46,586 bases of DNA. Source: Methanosarcinaceae archaeon. GTDB lineage: Archaea; Halobacteriota; Methanosarcinia; Methanosarcinales; Methanosarcinaceae. Positions within the stretch are counted from its first letter, which is position 1; every line of letters starts with the position of its first letter. The notes beneath the pieces are model-generated. The model worked only from the letters and a program-made list of their open reading frames with translations. It was not told where the DNA came from and searched no databases. The stretch spans positions 43,877-90,462 of the forward strand of contig JAMJFS010000002.1 of the NCBI GenBank assembly GCA_023544565.1. Direction: 5' to 3'. Of this stretch, positions 41,381-46,586 are shown one piece after another. The position numbers and the translations under genes were made by a program.

Positions 41381-41398
41381 GTGTTAATGATGTTAACA
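41381..41398. promoter_or_regulatory. Tandem 9-mer operator upstream of thi4, copy 1
   Basis: GTGTTAATG-ATGTTAACA, period 9, 31 nt before the thi4 start, next to AT-rich TATA-like sequence (41361-41377). Confidence 0.6.
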
Positions 41399-41406
41399 AC
41401 TAAATC

Positions 41407-41424
41407 ATGTTAACAGCGTTAATT
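41407..41424. promoter_or_regulatory. Tandem 9-mer operator upstream of thi4, copy 2
   Basis: ATGTTAACA-GCGTTAATT, period 9, 8 bp beyond copy 1 (26 bp from copy start to copy start). Confidence 0.6.
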
Positions 41425-41535
41425 GCATATAGTAGTTTCGAGCAAGTCTATTTTTAAAAAAGAAGATTCAATTCTTCGAATGTTGTCGTATTAAATTAAA
41501 GTTCAATATATCCAGAGGGCATCAGACATTGTTTT

Positions 41536-41787
41536 CTATTCGATCTTGTCAAACGGTTCTGTTTTAAGTTCTCCGTTCTTTTCTATAAGTTGCTCTATTT
41601 TACGCTCGGCTTTTGTAAGTTTTTGTGTGCACACGCGCGCGAGTTTCATGCCATTCTCAAACGTATCAAGGCTTTCGTCAAGTGACAATTGCCCGCGTTC
41701 GAGTTTATCAACCAGGGTTTCCAGTTCTTCAAGAGACTGTTCAAATGTCAGATCATTTTCTTTTGCCTTTGTTTTTGCTTTTACCAT
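41536..41787 (-). CDS. xseB: Exodeoxyribonuclease VII small subunit
   Basis: TFEQSLEELETLVDKLERGQ, LSLDESLDTFENGMKLARVC: the XseB coiled coil. About 83 aa. RBS GAGGTG, 6 nt upstream of ATG 41787, decides the start over GTG 41796. It follows xseA directly. Bacterial in origin; found in Methanosarcinales by transfer (family knowledge). Confidence 0.92.
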   Translation of the reverse strand: MVKAKTKAKENDLTFEQSLEELETLVDKLERGQLSLDESLDTFENGMKLARVCTQKLTKAERKIEQLIEKNGELKTEPFDKIE

Positions 41788-41797
41788 ATTTTTCACC

Positions 41798-42997
41798 TCA
41801 CTTATTTTCTTTTGTACTATTCACGCTACATTCGATGCGACCATCCTTTACGATGATCTCAAGCCCGTCTCCTTTCTTCACATCAGAGATACTTCCAACA
41901 ACTTTTCGATCTTCCGGTTTGAGCGTGATCGAGTAACCGCGTTTGATCGTTTTAAGAGGGCTGATAGCATCAAGCCGCCCTGCGCAGATCTTTAATGGCG
42001 ACTCTTTCATATTCAGGATCGTTCTAATGTTGTATTCCATTCTTGACATGATCTCATCTATTCTCTGTTGGTTCTGTCGTAAAAAGTCGTTCAGCCGCTC
42101 AGGTTCGATCTGCCGCTGCAGGTAACCGACATGCGCCACGTGTTCTGAGATTCTGTGTGTAGCAGTTTGCTTCATGCGGGTGGATAGCGATTCTATGTGC
42201 CTGCGTATCTCTATGCGGTTTGGCACAGCCAGTTCTGCTGCTGCTGATGGAGTCGGTGCGCGTATGTCTGCTGTGAAGTCTGCGATCGTGTAGTCGGTTT
42301 CGTGACCCACGGCAGATATTATTGGGATCTTGGAGTTGAATATGGCTCTTGCAACGACTTCTTCGTTGAATGCCCAGAGGTCTTCAAGTGACCCTCCTCC
42401 CCTGCCGACTATTATTACATCGACATCGTTTTTGTTTAGCATTTCGATGGATGCGGCAATACTCTGGGCTGATCGCTCGCCCTGCACAAGCGTTGGTGCG
42501 ATAAGGATATCCATTGGGCATCTGCGTTTTGCCACGTTTAAGATATCATGGATCGCCGCACCTGTAGGGGAGGTTACAACGCCTATTTTTTTAGGATATT
42601 TAGGTATGGGTTTTTTATGTATCTTATCAAAAAGTCCTTCGTCCTGGAGTTTCTTTTTGAGTTGTTCAAAGGCTTTGTACAACTCACCAACCCCATCCGG
42701 ACGCATGTCTAAAACGCGCATTTGGTATTGTCCCCTCACTGTGTAGACATCTATGGAACCAAAGACCAGTACTTTCATTGAGGTTTCCGGTTCGAACTTG
42801 AGTGTGCGGTTAGTTGACTTGAAACTGACACAACTTAGTTGACTGTCGCGGTCTTTTATTGTGAAATAATAGTGGCCGGATGAGTGTTTTGTCAGGTTGG
42901 ATATTTCTCCGCGCACCCACACTTCGTTCATCTGCGGGTCTGATGTGAGGAGGTGTTTTATGTAGTTGTTGAGTTGTGAGACTGTGTATATTCCCAT
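41798..42997 (-). CDS. xseA: Exodeoxyribonuclease VII large subunit
   Basis: 399 aa. OB-fold N-terminus (YTVSQLNNYIKHLLTSDPQMN, VWVRGEISNLTKHSSGHYYF in two parts), catalytic block GVVTSPTGAAIHDIL, VIIVGRGGGSLEDLWAFNEE, ISAVGHETDYTIADF and DIRAPTPSAAAELAVP. Nucleolytic single-strand exonuclease acting with XseB. Typical bacterial sequence within an archaeon. Confidence 0.96.
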   Translation of the reverse strand: MGIYTVSQLNNYIKHLLTSDPQMNEVWVRGEISNLTKHSSGHYYFTIKDRDSQLSCVSFKSTNRTLKFEPETSMKVLVFGSIDVYTVRGQYQMRVLDMRPDGVGELYKAFEQLKKKLQDEGLFDKIHKKPIPKYPKKIGVVTSPTGAAIHDILNVAKRRCPMDILIAPTLVQGERSAQSIAASIEMLNKNDVDVIIVGRGGGSLEDLWAFNEEVVARAIFNSKIPIISAVGHETDYTIADFTADIRAPTPSAAAELAVPNRIEIRRHIESLSTRMKQTATHRISEHVAHVGYLQRQIEPERLNDFLRQNQQRIDEIMSRMEYNIRTILNMKESPLKICAGRLDAISPLKTIKRGYSITLKPEDRKVVGSISDVKKGDGLEIIVKDGRIECSVNSTKENK

Positions 42998-43146
42998 TAA
43001 TGATCTCCGCTCTCTTTGTGGATATTATGTATAATGATGGTATTATACTTGATGTAAGCGGGGTGAAAGTGTATTAAAAGTATTTCACGGCGCGTGAGGA
43101 CAAAATATATAAATTGATTAATTCAATATAAAGTAGTTAATAAGAC

Positions 43147-43200
43147 AATTATTTCTTTGGTCGAATTAACTTGATGTACACAATTTTACAAATTATATAC
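43147..43200 (-). repeat. Dispersed ~60-bp element, family A copy 6 (degenerate)
   Basis: TTGGTCGAATTAACTTGATG then ACAAATTATATACAAT: partial match to the consensus. It also carries the TATA box for the next small gene. Confidence 0.35.
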
Positions 43201-43223
43201 AATAATAAATGTGGTGATCAAGT

Positions 43224-43367
43224 ATGAATTATAGATGTAAGTTATGTGAAGGAAAAATGAATAGATGGCGTTTCCCTACTATGAAAAGACATGACCAATT
43301 TGGGCGCCAACTTGTGATTTATAAGTGCGTTGAATGTGGGGAAGAAGAGACGTATCCTGACCTGTGA
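43224..43367 (+). CDS. 47-aa zinc-ribbon protein
   Basis: MNYRCKLCEGKMNRWRFPTM...LVIYKCVECGEEETYPDL: two CxxC pairs spaced ~33 residues, as in small rubredoxin-like or zinc-ribbon proteins. RBS GGTGATC, TATA-like AATTATATAC ~25-30 nt upstream of ATG 43224. Short, but Cys pattern and promoter make it likely real. Confidence 0.7.
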   Translation: MNYRCKLCEGKMNRWRFPTMKRHDQFGRQLVIYKCVECGEEETYPDL

Positions 43368-43377
43368 ATTATTCTTT

Positions 43378-43442
43378 TATGGTATATGTTTTATAAACAT
43401 ATAGTTCGAGTCAATCTGAGCGTCAGCGAAGATTTCCTCGGC
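43378..43442 (+). repeat. Dispersed ~60-bp element, family A copy 5
   Basis: TATGGTATATGTTTTATAAA, ACATATAGTTCGAGTCAATC, TGAGCGTCAGCGAAGATTTC; 11 nt after the zinc-ribbon stop. Nearly the reverse complement of copy 4. Confidence 0.75.
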
Positions 43443-43539
43443 TTTGAAAAAAAGGTGCGGGTATTGTTTAATACCCTTTGTTATGAAAATACATTCGTTT
43501 TATTGTCCGTGGGTGTCCCGACGGGTCATGAATGTTTAT

Positions 43540-44331
43540 TTAGAACATTGAATAGACTTCTTCGTGCGGATGGATCACGAATCCTGTTGGTGTGATATCA
43601 TACGGGTGGATCTTTTTGCTGTGGTCGGAGCCGCGCATCTTGTATATCTCCATGCTACGCATACGTACGTTCTCATGACGTTTGTAGTAGAGCACTACGG
43701 TTCCTTCCGTGACGAAATTTTCAACACCGAATCGCGATTGTTTTGTGTCATCGATGATTTCACATGTCATCATTGATGTTAACCCCAGCACTTCAAGTGT
43801 TGTGCTGAGTTTGAGCAGTTCGACCCTGATCTTTGCGGGGTCCTGTAGGTTAAAGCCTATGGATGTGGATGAATCGACAAGTGCACGACTTGCATTGATA
43901 TTTTCTTGTGCCGCGATTATCTGGTCCATCATGGAGCGCATGTCGAATGGGCGGACATCTACGTATTTTTCCTGTGAGGGAATTCCTATTTTTGTGGAAC
44001 ATGCATCTATGATAGCGAGTTTACCTTCATCTTCGAGTGCCTGAAGGTCCCATCCGAATCGTAATACATTCTCCCTAATTTGATCGGGGCGCTCTTCAGT
44101 TGCGACTATGATGCCATTTTCTCCGTAGTTAACAATGCCGTTGTAGATGAATTGTATGGAGAAATTGGTTTTTCCGGCACCGGATGTCCCTGATATTAGA
44201 TATGTATTATCGCGGATAAGTCCTCCTCCGCAGAGTTCGTCAAAGCCGGATATGCCGGTTTTGACTCTATTATTAGCATCATCCATTGAGATCTCTTCAG
44301 AAATTGCTCCGTCAAACATTTTATTGATCAC
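43540..44331 (-). CDS. KaiC/Rad55-like single-domain ATPase
   Basis: 263 aa, RecA-fold: GISGFDELCGGGLIRDNTYL, Walker A SGTSGAGKTNFSIQF, ATEERPDQIRENVLRFGWDL, RALVDSSTSIG, TSMMTCEIIDDTKQSRFGVE, and the C-terminal RMRSMEIYKMRGSDHSKKIH plus YDITPTGFVIHP typical of archaeal KaiC-like proteins. Role in archaea unclear: signalling or motility-related in some lineages. Monocistronic; divergent from the ATPase downstream by ~280 nt of AT-rich DNA with no further gene. Confidence 0.88.
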   Translation of the reverse strand: MINKMFDGAISEEISMDDANNRVKTGISGFDELCGGGLIRDNTYLISGTSGAGKTNFSIQFIYNGIVNYGENGIIVATEERPDQIRENVLRFGWDLQALEDEGKLAIIDACSTKIGIPSQEKYVDVRPFDMRSMMDQIIAAQENINASRALVDSSTSIGFNLQDPAKIRVELLKLSTTLEVLGLTSMMTCEIIDDTKQSRFGVENFVTEGTVVLYYKRHENVRMRSMEIYKMRGSDHSKKIHPYDITPTGFVIHPHEEVYSMF

Positions 44332-44610
44332 CCTCGTGTTATAGTTAAATGTGATACATGGTGTAAATTTAAATTAATTATGTAATATGTATTCAGTTGT
44401 AGTTTGAAGTTATGATACATATATTTTATTAATCATATTATAAATACGCTGTATATATATATTTATTGAATTTGCAGAAGGGTGCAGTTCTAATATTCAG
44501 TTATTCCGGTGAATCTGGGATAAAATTTCACCTCAGAGCACGCTGAATGCGCAGAGAATTGTACTTATGTGCCGTAATTCATAAATAACCGGACTTACAA
44601 GATAATCTTT

Positions 44611-46014
44611 ATGAGCCGGTTTATTAATAGACAAACAGAACTTGAATTTCTTGAGAGGAAATATGGCACATATGAGTCTCAATTAATTATCCTTTATGGC
44701 AGAAGGCGGGTTGGAAAAACGGAACTTATAAAGCAGTTCTGCAAGGGTAAGGACTCCATTTATTTTTTGGGGGATCAGAGGGGGACATTGTTAAACCTTG
44801 AACGGTTTGCCGAGAAAGCCGCCGACCATTTCGATGATGTTGTTCCGCGCGTGGAGAGTTTCTACGACCTTTCGAAATATCTTCTGCGCCATATATCAGA
44901 TAAAAAATACATTATTGTAATAGATGAATTCTCGTATCTAATAGAACGGGATGATACAATACTTTCTGTTTTTCAGGTAATATGGGATGAATCCCTCAAA
45001 GGTAAAGACATAATGCTCATACTTTGTGGTTCATCTATTTTTATGATGGTGGAGGGGGCACTCTCCCAAAAATCACCACTTTACGGAAGGCGGACCGGAC
45101 AATGGATGCTTGAACCTTTGAAAGCACACCATATACCTCAATTCCATGACGGGATCGATGTTGCAACGGGTATTGAATTTTACAGCATTCTTGGCGGAGT
45201 TCCATTATATATTCTTGAATTCGACCCGCAAAAGAACGTATTTGAGAACATAAATGAACATATCTTGACAAAAGGTGAGTTCCTGCATGAAGAAGTAGAG
45301 ACATTGTTGAAAGAGGAGTTGAGGGAATATTACCTCTACATCTCCTTATTCGAAGCGATCGCAAGGGGCAGAACACGCCTTGTTGAGATATCTGATTACT
45401 CGAAGATACAGCAAAAGGACCTTCCGAAGTATGTCGGCACCCTGATGAAACTTGAACTTATAGGAAAGGAACACCCTGTGACTGAAAAGATAGGAAGCAA
45501 AAAGACAAGATACTACATTAAAGATAATTTTTTCAGATTCTATTTCAGGTATGTTCACCCAAACAAAAGCGATATCGAATCGGGCAATGGTGATAAGGTG
45601 CTCAAAATAATTGAAAATAATTTCGATGCATTTGTTGGTGCCGAATTTGAAAATATTGTTAAAGACCTGTTCAAAAGTCCTGATACAAATATTAAATTAC
45701 CATTTTCGTTCAACATGATCGGTAGGCAATGGGGTAAAATTAAGAATGCTCCAAAGGGGAAGAACACGTATGAGATCGATATAGTTGCCTTGAACGATGA
45801 TACGAAGGATATTGCTTTTGTAGAATGTAAATGGAAGACTCTCAGTGAAAAGAACGCATTTGGAATCCTGAACGATCTTGTGGCAAAATCAGATTTTGTG
45901 CAGTGGAACAACGATAATCGAACCGAATACTTTGCTCTTGTTGCAAAAAGGATCGAAGGCAAGGATGCACTCAGGAAAAAAGGGTTTGTTGTGTTTGATC
46001 TGGATGATATTTGA
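44611..46014 (+). CDS. Archaeal ATPase (ATPase_2) with DUF234 and nuclease-like C-terminus
   Basis: 467 aa. Walker A GRRRVGKTELIKQF (residues ~30-43), Walker B IIVIDEFSYLI, sensor LILCGSSIFMM; winged-helix middle (LVEISDYSKIQQKDLPKYVG); C-terminal DUF234 with FYFRYVHPNK, VGAEFENIVKDLF and YEIDIVALN...IAFVECKWK. The E-x..-D-x..-ECKW pattern looks like a PD-(D/E)xK nuclease core. Family is typical of archaeal chromosomes and often mobile/defence-linked; function unknown. Confidence 0.92.
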   Translation: MSRFINRQTELEFLERKYGTYESQLIILYGRRRVGKTELIKQFCKGKDSIYFLGDQRGTLLNLERFAEKAADHFDDVVPRVESFYDLSKYLLRHISDKKYIIVIDEFSYLIERDDTILSVFQVIWDESLKGKDIMLILCGSSIFMMVEGALSQKSPLYGRRTGQWMLEPLKAHHIPQFHDGIDVATGIEFYSILGGVPLYILEFDPQKNVFENINEHILTKGEFLHEEVETLLKEELREYYLYISLFEAIARGRTRLVEISDYSKIQQKDLPKYVGTLMKLELIGKEHPVTEKIGSKKTRYYIKDNFFRFYFRYVHPNKSDIESGNGDKVLKIIENNFDAFVGAEFENIVKDLFKSPDTNIKLPFSFNMIGRQWGKIKNAPKGKNTYEIDIVALNDDTKDIAFVECKWKTLSEKNAFGILNDLVAKSDFVQWNNDNRTEYFALVAKRIEGKDALRKKGFVVFDLDDI

Positions 46015-46196
46015 GAAGTGAACTATCTTTCTGTTGTTATGCAGTAAGGAAGGGGCAGTTCATCCTATCCATGGCAATAAATTTGAAATCACACATCTTT
46101 TTCCCATTGTTCACTTTTAAATCTTCAACTCTAAATTCGACAATATGTGTACTAAAACTCTAAATTTGACGGATTTATATTATAATCCACTCATAT

Positions 46197-46442
46197 ATGT
46201 TCGACATTTACCGTTTATCACATCGATATTTGCCCCTGCTATGCGATAATCTTCTTCAATTAGACCACAAAAGATTTAATAGGCTATTCATTAATAGAAC
46301 ACTTGCAATCCAATATGACGGGATTCAGAGGGTGATGAAGTCCCCTTCGGCAATGGACGATAATTTTTATTGTCAATTGATGAAGGTTGATGGAATGCAT
46401 CATATGATGTGTTTTATCTTACGATTATCATTTACCAATTAA
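46197..46442 (+). CDS. Possible small protein of unknown function
   Basis: 81-codon ORF preceded by a TATA-like TTTATATT ~25 nt upstream of ATG, compatible with a leaderless transcript. Sequence (MFDIYRLSHRYLPLLCDNLL...) matches nothing I recognise, and Cys/Met/His content is irregular, so it may be chance. The remaining region 46015-46478 shows nothing else. Confidence 0.25.
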   Translation: MFDIYRLSHRYLPLLCDNLLQLDHKRFNRLFINRTLAIQYDGIQRVMKSPSAMDDNFYCQLMKVDGMHHMMCFILRLSFTN

Positions 46443-46478
46443 ATAAAATATTAAAATTAAATTCGGAGGAAAAGATTT

Positions 46479-46586
46479 ATGAAAAGATTTACAACAATCG
46501 CACTGGCTGTGTTGATGGTCTTGACTGTATTATTATCAGTCATTCCGGCAAGCGCAGTGAGCTCGGTTGAGATAAGAAGTAGTGTG
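46479..46586 (+). CDS. S-layer-type secreted protein, N-terminal fragment at window edge
   Basis: RBS GGAGGAAAAG before ATG 46479; signal peptide MKRFTTIALAVLMVLTVLLS followed by VIPASAVSSVEIRSSV. The pattern signal peptide, then (A)VEIR, is that of Methanosarcina-type S-layer (DUF1608/S_layer_N) proteins. Only 36 codons are inside the window. Confidence 0.7.
   Translation, partial: MKRFTTIALAVLMVLTVLLSVIPASAVSSVEIRSSV

Overview
The window looks like a chromosome segment of a methylotrophic methanogen of the Methanosarcinaceae (Methanococcoides/Methanolobus-like). Several things point there: a beta-RFAP synthase gene for methanopterin, archaeal FtsZ next to secE/spt5 and the L11-L1-L10-L12 ribosomal cluster, fibrillarin/Nop5, aIF5A, archaeal Trm5-like and DtdA enzymes, PGF-CTERM surface proteins, an archaeal pilin, an S-layer-like signal peptide at the right edge, and TATA-type promoters close to start codons. 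The genus is an inference from gene content, not from any search.

Layout. 0-1.7 kb: tRNA-Pro(GGG) and the ribK-ribB riboflavin operon, all minus. 1.7-3.3 kb: a graveyard of a restriction-modification-type island (AlbA_2/AAA_4-type fragment, two copies of a methyltransferase C-terminal tail, and a DinD-like gene with a nonsense codon and an internal deletion). 3.3-6.0 kb: tight minus-strand operon beta-RFAP synthase - nop5 - flpA. 6.3-8.7 kb: DUF2953 and GerW/YtfJ-type genes, then two unrecognised coupled genes whose 3' region carries a tandem array of covarying hairpins. 8.7-9.7 kb: a decaying RelE-type toxin-antitoxin locus and a chimeric remnant. 10.0-12.2 kb: XPD/Rad3-type helicase. 12.5-13.8 kb: pilin and a 58-residue ferredoxin.

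13.8-19.3 kb: asd, a PGF-terminated OB-like surface protein, pyrH, and a surface-protein/MacB-like permease/ATPase operon. 19.3-22.7 kb: hicAB with a broken hicA, ribose-1,5-bisphosphate isomerase, and a broken glycine-betaine-type ABC transporter. 22.7-30.0 kb: Trm5-like methyltransferase, dtdA, and ftsZ-(small membrane ORF)-secE-spt5-rpl11-[leader]-rpl1-rpl10-rpl12. 30.1-33.5 kb: Fe-S protein, methyltransferase and aldehyde ferredoxin oxidoreductase; the first two genes share a nearly identical 43-bp promoter.

33.5-39.9 kb: PGF-CTERM protein, aIF5A-agmatinase (the hypusine/polyamine pair), HVO_0476 zinc finger-pcm, DUF151, hisF and a MazG-like protein. 40.1-43.0 kb: winged-helix regulator, thi4 with a Cys at the sulfur-donor position, and bacterial-type xseAB. 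43.2-46.6 kb: small zinc ribbon, KaiC-like ATPase, DUF234 ATPase and the start of a probable S-layer gene.

Housekeeping operons are intact, while accessory genes repeatedly carry single lesions: in-frame TGA in the DinD-like gene and hicA, an A8 frameshift in relE, an ATA in place of the start codon in the betaine-binding protein, and a truncated ATPase. Two families of short dispersed palindromic elements decorate intergenic regions. The strongest candidates for something new are the covarying hairpin array (7526-7628), the twin promoters (30097/30955), the tandem 9-mer operators around thi4 and the regulator, and the ~60-bp dispersed elements at 36.6-43.4 kb.
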